Source: Levilactobacillus zymae (lineage in GTDB: Bacteria; Bacillota; Bacilli; Lactobacillales; Lactobacillaceae). From it: a stretch of DNA of 64,000 bases. Positions 29,790 through 38,264 of this stretch are shown here, one piece after another. The notes beneath the pieces are model-generated. The model saw only the letters and a program-made list of their open reading frames with translations, searched no databases and had not been told where the DNA came from. A program made the position numbers and the translations under genes. Position 1 is the stretch's first letter; the number at the start of each line of letters is the position of its first letter. The stretch spans positions 1,922,001 through 1,986,000 of the forward strand of contig NZ_JAVLAS010000001.1 of the NCBI RefSeq assembly GCF_032190635.1, written 5' to 3'.

Positions 29790-31040
29790 TTATTTTTCGG
29801 TTGGGAGCGTTCGCCGTAACCAATCCAAGCCACTCAAAACGGACCGCATGCGCACGTCGCTGCGGGTGCCCGCAAAGTGCATTAGCTTCGCCTGGGGGGC
29901 TTGTCCCCGTTGGGCTAAGCCTAACCAAACGGTCCCAGCGGGGTGGCCTTCCAAACTATCCGGCCCGGCCGCTCCCGTGAAGCTCAACGCCAGATCGGTA
30001 TCCAGCAATTGCCGGGCGCGTTCGGCCATTTCCTTGGCCGTGGCCTCACTGACCACGCCCTGGGTGTCGATGATGTGTTGCGGAATCCCGAGTAATTGGT
30101 GTTTAGCGCGATTCGCGTAAGTCACGAAGCCGCCGGGAAAGACGGCTGAAACGCCCGGCACACTCCCAATCGTGCTCTGAAATTCACCGGCCGTTAAGCT
30201 CTCGGCCCCCGTAATCGTCAGGTGCTGCGCAATCAATTGATGGACCACCACGTTAGCCAAGCTATTGTCGTCGCCGTAGCCGTAGAGGTAGTCGCCGACG
30301 CGTTCTTTAATGGTCGCCGTCAGTCGATCTAATAACGCTTCTGCCGAGTCCGCCGCCGTGGTCTGAGCCGTTAACCGCAAGGTCACCTCATTGCGTTTAG
30401 CGTACGGGGCAATCGTCGGGTTGGTCTGCCCATCGATCAGGTCGCTTAACTGGGTCACCAGTTGACTCTCCCCGATGCCAAAGAACCGCAGCACACGCGA
30501 CGTGAGGTATTCGTGCCGTTCGTAGGCGTGCTTTAAGGCCGGTAACGCTTCGTGAATAAACATTGGTTCTAGTTCACTCGGCGGCCCGGGTAATAACATC
30601 ATATCCGCGCCGTGGGGGTCCTGATAGAAGGCCCCGACCGCCATCCCCGTCAGGTTCTTCAACGGTTGGCTCCCGGCCAAATACAACGCCTGGAGCCGGT
30701 TATTGGGCGTTAGTGGCCGGCCCGTCGTGGCAAAATGGGCCTGAATCTTGGTCATGGCCGCCGCATCTTCGACCAGCTTGACCCCTAAGAGCTGAGCAAC
30801 CGTCTGCTTGGTCAGATCGTCTTTAGTAGGCCCCAGGCCGCCACTGATGACCACCAAATCACTACGAGAACGGGCCTGTTCCACGACGGTGGTCAAGCGA
30901 TCAGCATTATCGCCCACGAGCGAATGGTAATACACTTCAATCCCCGCACTCGCCAACTCTTGGGCGATAAAGGCCGAGTTCGTATCGACGACCTGCCCCA
31001 ATAAAATTTCCGTTCCCACTGCAATAATTTCCGCTTGCAT
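29790..31040 (-). CDS. cinA: CinA (competence/damage-inducible protein A)
   Basis: Protein of 416 residues. The N-terminal MoCF-like domain has IIAVGTEILLGQVVDTNS and SGGLGPTKDDLTKQT. The C-terminal CinA domain (GAESLTAGEFQSTIGSVPG, FPGGFVTYANRAKHQLLG, FTGAAGPDS) is the nicotinamide-nucleotide amidase module. In naturally competent streptococci cinA is co-transcribed with recA, and that gene order is kept here. The start is ATG 31040, seven bases after GGAGG. A GTG two codons earlier is too close to that site. Confidence 0.93.
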   Translation of the reverse strand: MQAEIIAVGTEILLGQVVDTNSAFIAQELASAGIEVYYHSLVGDNADRLTTVVEQARSRSDLVVISGGLGPTKDDLTKQTVAQLLGVKLVEDAAAMTKIQAHFATTGRPLTPNNRLQALYLAGSQPLKNLTGMAVGAFYQDPHGADMMLLPGPPSELEPMFIHEALPALKHAYERHEYLTSRVLRFFGIGESQLVTQLSDLIDGQTNPTIAPYAKRNEVTLRLTAQTTAADSAEALLDRLTATIKERVGDYLYGYGDDNSLANVVVHQLIAQHLTITGAESLTAGEFQSTIGSVPGVSAVFPGGFVTYANRAKHQLLGIPQHIIDTQGVVSEATAKEMAERARQLLDTDLALSFTGAAGPDSLEGHPAGTVWLGLAQRGQAPQAKLMHFAGTRSDVRMRSVLSGLDWLRRTLPTEK

Positions 31041-31106
31041 GGTCACCCCTCCTCAGCAATCTTAAGTAACTCCGTCAAGCATACCATTATTTTTTCACCG
31101 ACCGTT

Positions 31107-31144
31107 AAAAAAGCCTTCTCAAGTCACTCACAACCTGAGAAGGC
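31107..31144 (-). terminator. Terminator downstream of pgsA
   Basis: Stem GCCTTCTCAAG / CTGAGAAGGC (31113-31123 with 31135-31144), then TTTTTT on the minus strand. Confidence 0.8.
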
Positions 31145-31158
31145 CCCATTAATACCGG

Positions 31159-31746
31159 TTATTCTGCCGACGAATCCGCAAAGACTTGCCGATTTTGGAC
31201 AAAGTAATCGATACCCGAATAAATCGTAAAGAATAGGCAGATATAGAAGAAGATTAACGCCATCGGGACGTGGATGGTCCCAAAACCGACGTTATTCAAC
31301 AATAACAAAATAATCCCGATCATCTGGGTCGTGGTCTTAATTTTCCCCGGCCAGGCGGCAGCCAGAACCCGGCCCCCAGTTTCCACCACAATCAGGCGCA
31401 GGCCCGTAACGGCGAGCTCCCGACAGACGATGATGGCCACGCCCCAAGCCGGCACGGCATTCATCGCGACCAGCAAAATAAATGCCGTCATCACAATCAT
31501 CTTATCGGCCAACGGATCGGCAAACTTACCAAAGTTGGTGACCAGGTGTTGTCGCCGGGCAATCTGACCGTCCAAAAAGTCGGTAATTGACGCAATCGCA
31601 AAGATTAACGCCCCCCAGACCTGAGTGACGGGAATTGGGGTCCCTAACCAGGTGACCGTCCCCCAATTCAGGGGCAACACTAACACCAATAAAAAGATGG
31701 GAATCAGGATGATTCGCATGATGGTTAAACGATTGGGTACGTTCAA
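31159..31746 (-). CDS. pgsA: CDP-diacylglycerol--glycerol-3-phosphate phosphatidyltransferase
   Basis: Integral membrane enzyme of 195 residues making phosphatidylglycerol phosphate. It carries the complete CDP-alcohol phosphotransferase signature DGQIARRQ...GKFADPLADK (spacing D-G-x2-A-R-x8-G-x3-D-x3-D, about residues 60-82) and four or five hydrophobic segments. The start is TTG 31746, nine bases after AAGGAGG and directly before NVPNRLTIMRI, where the family begins. Upstream ATG options lack a binding site. Confidence 0.93.
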   Translation of the reverse strand: MNVPNRLTIMRIILIPIFLLVLVLPLNWGTVTWLGTPIPVTQVWGALIFAIASITDFLDGQIARRQHLVTNFGKFADPLADKMIVMTAFILLVAMNAVPAWGVAIIVCRELAVTGLRLIVVETGGRVLAAAWPGKIKTTTQMIGIILLLLNNVGFGTIHVPMALIFFYICLFFTIYSGIDYFVQNRQVFADSSAE

Positions 31747-31778
31747 AACTTCTTCCTCCTTCAAACAACTCACTCACA

Positions 31779-31816
31779 AAAAAAGCGCGCCGATCGTGAC
31801 GGACCGACCCGCTTTT
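31779..31816 (-). terminator. Probable terminator between rodZ and pgsA
   Basis: AAAAAGCG pairs with CGCTTTTT across a partly paired GC-rich interior. It is less regular than the other terminators in the window. Confidence 0.5.
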
Positions 31817-31822
31817 TAATGG

Positions 31823-32761
31823 TTACTTAAATTCCAACGTGACTTCTTGAACCTGCGTGGTATTCGTACTGGAACTACTAGTCGTGGTGGTTCCCGTCGT
31901 AGTGCTAGAACTACTGCTAGTGGTCGTACTCGTTGCCGTTGCCGAACCAAAGTCAAACTTCTTGCCGTTCACGGTCACCGTCGTCACGGGCGCGTTCCCA
32001 AATCTAAAGGTCACACTCGTCGCGGAACTCGGAATCGTCAAGGTGTGCGACGTGTTAGCCGACAAAGTCCCTTGCCAAGTCGTTGAGCCTCCCACCGTCA
32101 CAGACATCCAACTGCTACCAGTGGCGGCTAATTTGACCGTCCGTTTGCTGGGGGCGTTCTTCATTTCCCAAGTCGAGCCGGACGTGGTTGCACTTAACTG
32201 CTTAAACGTGGCCGTCGTTTTCTTCTTAGACGACGATTTCTTCTTCGCCGACGACGAGCTACTCGACGAACTTGACGAGCTGCTGCCCGAAACGCTCACC
32301 GAACTGCTATCCACGTTCTGCTTGGCCGTTGAGTGTCCGCTCTTGGCAGCCGCCACCCAAATCCCAATCAAAACCGCCAGTACCACGACCACGATCCCGG
32401 TAATCGGAATCAAGCGCCGTAAGCGTAACGACCGATCGTCCACTTTCCGTTGTTGTGACCGGGTCTCCGGATTATTTTCGTTGACCTTATCGACGTATTC
32501 TTGCGTCTGCGTGCTGGGAAGCGCACTATCAAACTGCTTTAACAGTTCGGCCCCATCCAAATCGACCATATCGGCGTATTGCTTGATGAACGCCCGGACG
32601 TAAAAATCCCCCGGTAATTCATCAAATTGCTGGTCTTCAATCGCAATCAGGTAGCGCTTTTGAATCTTCGTGGCCTGTTGGAGGTCATCCAGCGTGTAGC
32701 CCTTCGCAATCCGCGCGTCCTTTAACGTCTTTCCCAGTGTAATTTTACTGTTCTCACTCAT
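31823..32761 (-). CDS. rodZ: RodZ-like helix-turn-helix membrane protein with DUF4115 domain
   Basis: Protein of 312 residues. It has an N-terminal Cro/CI-type HTH (about residues 8-70: LGKTLKDARIAKGYTLDDLQQATKI), a basic stretch, one transmembrane helix (about 117-140), and an extracytoplasmic region that opens with a long Ser run, a Ser/Lys-rich linker and a DUF4115 beta domain. It ends in a second Ser/Thr-rich tract. RodZ links MreB to the elongation machinery. The Bacillus counterpart YmfM sits in the same ymfF-ymfH-ymfM-pgsA order. The ATG at 32761 follows GGAGAG. Confidence 0.87.
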   Translation of the reverse strand: MSENSKITLGKTLKDARIAKGYTLDDLQQATKIQKRYLIAIEDQQFDELPGDFYVRAFIKQYADMVDLDGAELLKQFDSALPSTQTQEYVDKVNENNPETRSQQRKVDDRSLRLRRLIPITGIVVVVLAVLIGIWVAAAKSGHSTAKQNVDSSSVSVSGSSSSSSSSSSSSAKKKSSSKKKTTATFKQLSATTSGSTWEMKNAPSKRTVKLAATGSSWMSVTVGGSTTWQGTLSANTSHTLTIPSSATSVTFRFGNAPVTTVTVNGKKFDFGSATATSTTTSSSSSTTTGTTTTSSSSTNTTQVQEVTLEFK

Positions 32762-32800
32762 GTTGTAAACTCTCCATCTGATTTCAGTTTTCTCTATTGC

Positions 32801-32809
32801 AGTATAGCA
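32801..32809 (-). promoter_or_regulatory. Extended -10 promoter of rodZ
   Basis: Minus strand TGC-TATACT about 40 bases before the rodZ start, in the gap after the ymfH stop. No clear -35. Confidence 0.5.
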
Positions 32810-32853
32810 TAGGCACCGCGTCATTTTCAGCGTCAGCGCCCAGAATTCTGGAT

Positions 32854-34161
32854 TTAACGGTTTCTTAAACCTTCCGGCAGGATGGTTGCCACGGTCTGGC
32901 GGCCCGCCCCAAAGAAGCTCTGGGCCAGTGGTAAGAGGTCGTCAAACTGGAGAGCCTCCAAAATAGTTAGTTCATCAAATAATGTGGATCCCGCAAATAG
33001 CGGACCCGAGTATTGGTTGGCAATGGCTTCGACCGAATTTACGGCCCCAATCAACCGCCCAATGGCTTCACGCTTGACCAATTCAAACTGAGGTTGGGCC
33101 GTTCGCAACTGCGCCGGTACATCCGCTAAGATGGCCTGCATTTCCCCAATAAAGAGCTCCGGATTGTCCGTATCACTAGCTAGCTGACCAAAGTGAGCCC
33201 CCCGCTGGACTAAGAAATCATACCCAAAACTATCGTCGATCACATTCGCGTTATACAAGCGCAAATAGTTATCGCTGGTGTCATTGAATAATAGGTCAAA
33301 AACCAACGAAAGGGACACATCATACCGTAATCCCGCACGGCCCGCGGGAACTGCATCGTACCCCCGGATTCCCAAGCTAACCTTGGGACGCGTTACGGCT
33401 AAGTACCGTGTGGTGTGCGCAATCACCTGGTCCGGTGCCGTGACCGGACTGGCAATCCGCTGTAAGGGGCTAGCCGGCGTAAAGGTTTTCTTGGCCTGAT
33501 TAGCACTAATCCAATCCAACGTCTCGGTTGGATCGAGCTTTCCCACCAACACGAGACTCATATTACTAGGATGGTAGAAGGTCCGATAAGCCGCATAAAG
33601 GTCGGCGGCGGTAATCTGATCGATGGACGCAACAGTGCCGGCAATGTCAATACTCAGTGGTTCTTTGGGGTACAGATTTCCGATCATCCCGAAGTAACTC
33701 TGCCAACCGGGATCGTCGTCATACATCTGAATTTCTTGACCGATGATTCCCTTTTCTTTAGTGACCGTTGCCGGCGTAAAATACGGTTCCTGCACGAAAT
33801 CCAGCAGGATATCTAGGTTGGCGTGTAACTGGCTGGTCGTGGCAAAGAGGTAACTGGTCTGCGTAAAACTGGTAAAGGCGTTAGAACTAGCCCCATACTT
33901 ACCGAATAAATCGAAAGCATCGTGGTCCTCTTTTTCGAAGAGCTTGTGCTCCAGAAAGTGCGCAATGCCATCCGGGAACCGCACGGGCTGCGTTTGTCCC
34001 CGGGGAACGAAGTGGTTATCAATGGAGCCGTAATCGGTGGTCATAATGGCAAACGTCTTATGAAATCCCGCCTTAGGGACTAACACAACCTGTAACCCGT
34101 TAGCCAAAGTGGTCCGATAGACCGTTTCGCCAAGGCGATCGTAAGCTTGCTGCGTCAACAT
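32854..34161 (-). CDS. ymfH: M16-family zinc metallopeptidase (YmfH type)
   Basis: Protein of 435 residues of the pitrilysin/M16 family. The inverted zinc motif HxxEH is intact (GIAHFLEHKLFEKEDHDAF, about residues 67-71), followed by further acidic positions for the third ligand. It probably works as a heterodimer with the upstream YmfF-like subunit, as M16B peptidases do. The ATG overlaps the upstream stop in TAATG, so translation is coupled. The physiological substrate is unknown. Confidence 0.87.
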   Translation of the reverse strand: MLTQQAYDRLGETVYRTTLANGLQVVLVPKAGFHKTFAIMTTDYGSIDNHFVPRGQTQPVRFPDGIAHFLEHKLFEKEDHDAFDLFGKYGASSNAFTSFTQTSYLFATTSQLHANLDILLDFVQEPYFTPATVTKEKGIIGQEIQMYDDDPGWQSYFGMIGNLYPKEPLSIDIAGTVASIDQITAADLYAAYRTFYHPSNMSLVLVGKLDPTETLDWISANQAKKTFTPASPLQRIASPVTAPDQVIAHTTRYLAVTRPKVSLGIRGYDAVPAGRAGLRYDVSLSLVFDLLFNDTSDNYLRLYNANVIDDSFGYDFLVQRGAHFGQLASDTDNPELFIGEMQAILADVPAQLRTAQPQFELVKREAIGRLIGAVNSVEAIANQYSGPLFAGSTLFDELTILEALQFDDLLPLAQSFFGAGRQTVATILPEGLRNR

Positions 34162-35432
34162 TAGTGCTCACCTCCGTGTAAACAATACGTGGCCTGCAAG
34201 GTGACCTGTTGGGCCACTCGTTGAATGTCGGCCACCGTGACGGCGTTCAGTGCGGCCTGCCAGTCTGTAAGTGACGTGGTGACGTGGGTTAATTGCGCAT
34301 TCAACCGACCGGCCAATAAGCGTTGCGGGCTATCCAAGACCGTCAGCCGCGCATTCAACAAGCTAGCCTTGATTTCGGCCAACAATTCCGGTTGAACTTC
34401 ACCGCGCTGTAAAGTCGCTAATTGATCGGCAATAATGGCTAAGACCCGAGTTTGATTCTGCGCTTGGATGCCCGTTTGGACACTGATGGTTCCCGTGTAC
34501 GAGCTATAACTGCTGCTGGCATAATAGGCCAAGCTAGCCTTTTCCCGCACGTTCGTAAAGAGTAACGATAACGGTGTTCCGCCAAAGACCGCGTTAAAGA
34601 CCACCGTGGCCATGAAATCCTTGTCATTGCGGTAGACCGGTACCCGGTAAGCCAGGTTCAACTTCGCTTGGGTAACCGGGGCCACGTCGTCCCCCGTTTG
34701 AACGGTCGTCTTAGCCGTCCAATGGTAATACGGTAAGGTGTCCGGTACCGTTCGGTCAACTAACGGCCAAGTGGCGAGCGCCGCTTGGGCCCGTTCAACC
34801 GTGACATCGCCAATGACGGCAATATGGACGGCGTCGTGTGCCAACATTTCGTGGTACGTCGCCAAGATATCATCCGCCGTCAGTTCTCCTAACGTGGTCA
34901 CATCACCCAAGGCACTCATGGCCTGGGTGGGTTGCCCGGCAAAGAGCAGTTCTTGAAGTCGGCGGTTGGCCAGATATTGTTTATCGTCGTCTAACGACTT
35001 GATGGCCGTCAGTAAGTTCTGCCGTTGCTGGGTGAAAGTCGTTGGGTCGAAATGCCCCTGCGGTAACAACGGTGCAAATAAGACGGCCTTAAGTAGCGCC
35101 ATCCCCCGTTCAAACAACGGTTGTTGATCCGCATAGCTGGTCAGGTACTGTTCGTCAACCACCGAACAGGTCAGCCGTACAATGTGCTGCGTCCCAGCCT
35201 TCAAGACGGTAATGCCAAAGTTAGCCCCGTACATGGCAGACAGTTGTCGTGCCAAGGCCGTCTGGGTGGGATACGCGGCCGTACTAGTTTCTAAGACTTG
35301 GGCCAGTAAGGCTCGCGCCGTAATCGCCGTGGCGCGTAAGGGGGTCACAAAATCCACCTTAATCCCAACGGTTTTAAATTGTTTAGTGGGTAACAAGTCC
35401 AAGGTTACCCCGTCTTTAATGCGTAAATGCAC
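34161..35432 (-). CDS. ymfF: M16-like non-catalytic partner (YmfF type)
   Basis: Protein of 423 residues with the M16 fold. The zinc motif is absent: where HxxEH should stand the sequence reads LLAQVLETST. It retains M16 features such as the AYYASSSYSSYTG segment in the second half. It therefore cannot bind zinc in the usual way and most likely completes the catalytic chamber of YmfH. The start is GTG 35432, nine bases after AAGGAGG; alternatives are too near or lack a site. Confidence 0.83.
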   Translation of the reverse strand: MHLRIKDGVTLDLLPTKQFKTVGIKVDFVTPLRATAITARALLAQVLETSTAAYPTQTALARQLSAMYGANFGITVLKAGTQHIVRLTCSVVDEQYLTSYADQQPLFERGMALLKAVLFAPLLPQGHFDPTTFTQQRQNLLTAIKSLDDDKQYLANRRLQELLFAGQPTQAMSALGDVTTLGELTADDILATYHEMLAHDAVHIAVIGDVTVERAQAALATWPLVDRTVPDTLPYYHWTAKTTVQTGDDVAPVTQAKLNLAYRVPVYRNDKDFMATVVFNAVFGGTPLSLLFTNVREKASLAYYASSSYSSYTGTISVQTGIQAQNQTRVLAIIADQLATLQRGEVQPELLAEIKASLLNARLTVLDSPQRLLAGRLNAQLTHVTTSLTDWQAALNAVTVADIQRVAQQVTLQATYCLHGGEH

Positions 35433-35516
35433 GCGCAATTGCCTCCTTCGCAAAAAGCCTAACGGTGTTTAATGATAAGGGAAGCCTCCCGTAAATACAA
35501 GCAATCTCCCCAATAC

Positions 35517-35550
35517 AAAACCGGGGAGACGCACGGTCTCACCCGGTTTT
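35517..35550 (-). terminator. Terminator of the His T-box ABC transporter operon
   Basis: Stem AAAACCGGGGAGAC / GGTCTCACCCGGTTTT with a small bulge and GCAC loop, flanked by T-rich sequence on the minus strand. Confidence 0.82.
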
Positions 35551-35553
35551 AAA

Positions 35554-36414
35554 TTACTTTTCGGTATTTTTCAAGAGTGGCGTATCAACGTGACTCCCAA
35601 ACCATTTTTCGTTGATTTGTTCGAGCGTGCCGTTCTCAGCTAAGCGCTGCAGACCTTGGTTAATCTTTCGGCGCATGGTCACGTCACCCTTTCGTAACCC
35701 CACCGCAAACTGTTCCTTGGGAAAACTCCCCTGAATGACCCGGTAGTCTTCGGGATGAGCTTGGTGCTTAACGTAGTAGTTCGCGTAGGTGCTGTCGATC
35801 AGTAACCCCTGGATCCGGCCCGAGTTCAGGTCGATAAAGGCGTTGGTAAAGGAATCGTACTGAATCGCACTGTGGTTCTTAATCCGGTTTTTCAAGACCT
35901 GCGGGTAGGTATCGATATCATTATATCCGGACGAGCCACTCTGGGCTCCTAAGACCTTACCCGTCATCCCGGCAAACGAGGTGATGTGATCCTTCTTCAA
36001 GGTGACCAAGACCTGGTCGTTATTCAGATAAACATCGGAGAAGGCCACCTTTTTGGCCCGTTCCGGCGTGATAGAAAAGCCGTTCCAGATCAAATCAATC
36101 GTCCCGTTGTGCAACTCGGTCGCGTTCATCGACCAATCGATGGACTGAAAATCGACCTTGATGTGGTACAGCTTAAACACGGCTCGGGCGAGGTCGATAT
36201 CGTACCCCACTAGCTTACCGCTTTTTTGCCGAAAGCCCATGGGCACGAAGGTGTCGTCAAGACCGACCACCACGTGACCGCGCTTTTGCAGCTTCGACCA
36301 GGTATCTTGGGTGTTGGCGCGCTGGGTCACGTTGCTACACCCCGCTAGGCTCAAGCTCAACCCGATCAGGAGGCCGAGACTTAAGACCAAGCGAATTAAT
36401 CGTTTCATCTTCAT
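35554..36414 (-). CDS. Amino-acid ABC transporter substrate-binding lipoprotein
   Basis: Protein of 286 residues with a lipoprotein signal peptide (basic MKMKRLIR, hydrophobic core, lipobox LAGC with the Cys at about residue 26). A type II periplasmic-binding fold of the polar-amino-acid family SBP_bac_3 follows (GHVVVGLDDTFVPMGFR, GYDIDLARAV, WNGFSITPERA). It is the third gene of permease-ATPase-binding protein. The operon leader carries a His specifier, so histidine is the likely ligand. That comes from the leader, not from visible binding residues. Confidence 0.88.
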   Translation of the reverse strand: MKMKRLIRLVLSLGLLIGLSLSLAGCSNVTQRANTQDTWSKLQKRGHVVVGLDDTFVPMGFRQKSGKLVGYDIDLARAVFKLYHIKVDFQSIDWSMNATELHNGTIDLIWNGFSITPERAKKVAFSDVYLNNDQVLVTLKKDHITSFAGMTGKVLGAQSGSSGYNDIDTYPQVLKNRIKNHSAIQYDSFTNAFIDLNSGRIQGLLIDSTYANYYVKHQAHPEDYRVIQGSFPKEQFAVGLRKGDVTMRRKINQGLQRLAENGTLEQINEKWFGSHVDTPLLKNTEK

Positions 36415-36426
36415 ATGGCGTCCTCC

Positions 36427-37065
36427 TTAGTTTTGCTTGGGTTCCACCCGCAGCATCTGATCGGCGATGTTTTCCGCAAACGGAATATCGTGAGTCACCA
36501 CGATCTGGGTCATGCCTTCCTGCTTCAAGTTTAAAATAATCTGTTCCACTTCGTGCCGTAAGTCCGGATCCAATGCCGACGTGGGTTCGTCGTAGCACAG
36601 CAGTTTAGGGTGCATGGCCAGTGCCCGCACGATGGCCACCCGCTGCTTCTGACCCCCGGATAATTCGTAGGGATAGAGGTCCGCCTTACCATCCAAGTTC
36701 AACCGCTTTAACAGGTTACGGGCCTCGGTGGTCACGGTCTGGGCGTCCTTCTTCAACACCATGGTCGGCGCCAAGGTCACGTTTTGTAAGACCGTTAAAT
36801 TTGGGAACAATTGAAAGTCCTGAAAAACCACCCCAATCACGGCATCGTTGTCCCGGTTAGTGGCGGGATCAAAAGCCTGACCATCGAGCAAAAATTGCCC
36901 ATCGTCAACCGTGGCCAGGCCACTGATACACCGAAGTAGCGTGGTTTTCCCGGCCCCGGACGGCCCCACGATGGTTAGGATCTGACCATCCTTCACGGTT
37001 AAATTCACGTTGTCCAGGATGACCTTGCCATCAAATTTTTTAGAAATATTTTTTAATTCCAGCAT
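36427..37065 (-). CDS. Amino-acid ABC transporter ATP-binding protein
   Basis: ATPase of 212 residues: Walker A GPSGAGKTTLL (about residue 34), Q-loop VFQDFQLFPNLTV, signature LSGGQKQRVAIVRAL, Walker B LLCYDEPTSALDP and switch His VVTHD. It is slightly shorter than the usual 240 residues and stops soon after the switch. It belongs to the polar amino-acid uptake group and powers the permease encoded just upstream. Confidence 0.92.
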   Translation of the reverse strand: MLELKNISKKFDGKVILDNVNLTVKDGQILTIVGPSGAGKTTLLRCISGLATVDDGQFLLDGQAFDPATNRDNDAVIGVVFQDFQLFPNLTVLQNVTLAPTMVLKKDAQTVTTEARNLLKRLNLDGKADLYPYELSGGQKQRVAIVRALAMHPKLLCYDEPTSALDPDLRHEVEQIILNLKQEGMTQIVVTHDIPFAENIADQMLRVEPKQN

Positions 37066-37083
37066 ATGCTGACCATCCTTTCT

Positions 37084-37725
37084 CTAACGCCAATAGCTGT
37101 AGTGTTTTTCCAACCGCCGCAGAACCAACGTGCAAACCGCCGTTAACAGCAAGTAGATAATGGCCACTAAGACCATCGGTAGCAGCGTGACGTCCCGTGC
37201 CATGGCCACGTTGCCCGCTCGTAGCAGGTCGCCGAGACCGATGACGTACACCAATGAAGAATCCTTAACCAGGTTAATGACTTCGTTACCGATCGACGGT
37301 AACACGATCTTGACCACTTGCGGGATCACAATTTTACGTAACGTCTGCCAGTTGGTTAACCGCAGCACCCGCGCACTTTCGTATTGACCCACGGGAATGG
37401 CTTGAAGGCCGCCCCGGAAGATTTCGGCGAAATAGGCCGTGTAGTTCAGGATAAAGGCGAACAACGCCGCCTCGTAACGGGGAAAGACCACCCCAATAAT
37501 CGGTAATCCATAAAAAACAAAAATTAATTGCAGTAACAATGGGGTTCCCCGCATCAACCAGACGTAAATGTTAATCACCCAAGTTAAGGGCTTAAACTTG
37601 GTAATCATCCCAAGTCCCACCAAGATCCCCAAGGGAATGGAAATGATAATGGTCCAAAAGAATATCGATAACGTCATTCCGGTACCGGAAATCAGTGAGG
37701 GTAAAATTTCGCTAACGTAGTGCAT
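37084..37725 (-). CDS. Amino-acid ABC transporter permease
   Basis: Protein of 213 residues with five hydrophobic segments and the HisMQ-type features: SGTGMTLSIFF at the start, WLMRGTPLLLQL, and the EAA loop FAEIFRGGLQAIPVGQYESARVLRL. It is a single permease that probably homodimerises. It is first in the operon, 19 bases before the ATPase gene. GGAGGAATAGGC precedes the ATG, and the T-box terminator ends only about 20 bases upstream. Confidence 0.92.
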   Translation of the reverse strand: MHYVSEILPSLISGTGMTLSIFFWTIIISIPLGILVGLGMITKFKPLTWVINIYVWLMRGTPLLLQLIFVFYGLPIIGVVFPRYEAALFAFILNYTAYFAEIFRGGLQAIPVGQYESARVLRLTNWQTLRKIVIPQVVKIVLPSIGNEVINLVKDSSLVYVIGLGDLLRAGNVAMARDVTLLPMVLVAIIYLLLTAVCTLVLRRLEKHYSYWR

Positions 37726-37746
37726 GCCTATTCCTCCTTCTCTACT

Positions 37747-37866
37747 AAAAAACGCCCACTTGGAACTTAATCCAAGAGGACGTTTGACCGCGGTGCCACC
37801 TCAATTTTCGACGGGCTCACACCACGCCGACTCAGGGAGTTGCTCGCACTGACGGACCCCCGAATT
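37747..37866 (-). promoter_or_regulatory. Second T-box module, lacking Stem I
   Basis: A second T-box core AGGTGGCACCGCG (37789-37801; variable base C) and its own terminator (37751-37764 with 37771-37784, then TTTTTT). Upstream are a partial Stem III and the conserved CTGAG segment, as in the other leaders. Only about 65 bases separate it from the first terminator, too little for a Stem I with a specifier. Confidence 0.8.
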
Positions 37867-38129
37867 AAAAAATCGCCCTCCTAGACCCGTAGGCCTAAGA
37901 GGACGATCACATCGTGGTTCCACCTCTGTTCGTTGATCTATCACTAAACCAACCTCAGTGAGTTGCAAGCAACTCCAGCGATAACGGGCTAACCCGAATC
38001 ATCCTACTCAATCTTCAGACGACCAACTCACAGATGTGTTTCACATCACCAGCGACACCCGCTTCCATCATCCGGGCTTTCTGTCGTCTAACTGGTCTGC
38101 TACTCTTCCGCTCAACGTTTTGTTTCATT
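37867..38129 (-). promoter_or_regulatory. T-box leader of the ABC transporter, His (CAC) specifier
   Basis: Complete T-box: distal Stem I (GACA...TGTC, GCCCG/CGGGT), duplex ACCAG/CTGGT, specifier loop strand GAAA-CAC-A, basal GCGGA/TCTGT, Stem III GAGTTGC/GCAACTC, T-box core AGGTGGAACCACG (37913-37925; variable base A), terminator 37867-37908. The CAC at 38036-38038 holds the position of GTA in the valS leader. Confidence 0.85.
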
Positions 38130-38135
38130 GCCAAT

Positions 38136-38164
38136 ATACTACGATTTTTTGCGAACAGCGTCAA
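38136..38164 (-). promoter_or_regulatory. Promoter of the ABC transporter T-box transcript
   Basis: Minus strand TTGACG (38159-38164), 17-base spacer, TAGTAT (38136-38141). Confidence 0.65.
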
Positions 38165-38222
38165 GCCCCATTTTAAAAATCACCGGCGAACCGCACCCAG
38201 ACTAACCGTCACCAACCACGCA

Positions 38223-38252
38223 AAAAGGCCGGCACCCGTACGGTCCCGGCCT
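38223..38252 (-). terminator. Terminator of the mreBCD-minCD operon
   Basis: GC-rich stem AAGGCCGG...CCGGCCTT followed by TTTTTG on the minus strand, just after minD. Confidence 0.82.
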
Positions 38253-38264
38253 TCCGTTTAATTT

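Noticed and set aside
31857..32603. Long open frame (248 codons) on the plus strand opposite rodZ
   Set aside because: It mirrors the low-complexity Ser/Lys-rich rodZ sequence, has no ribosome site, and its Val/Leu/Asp composition is that of a reverse shadow.
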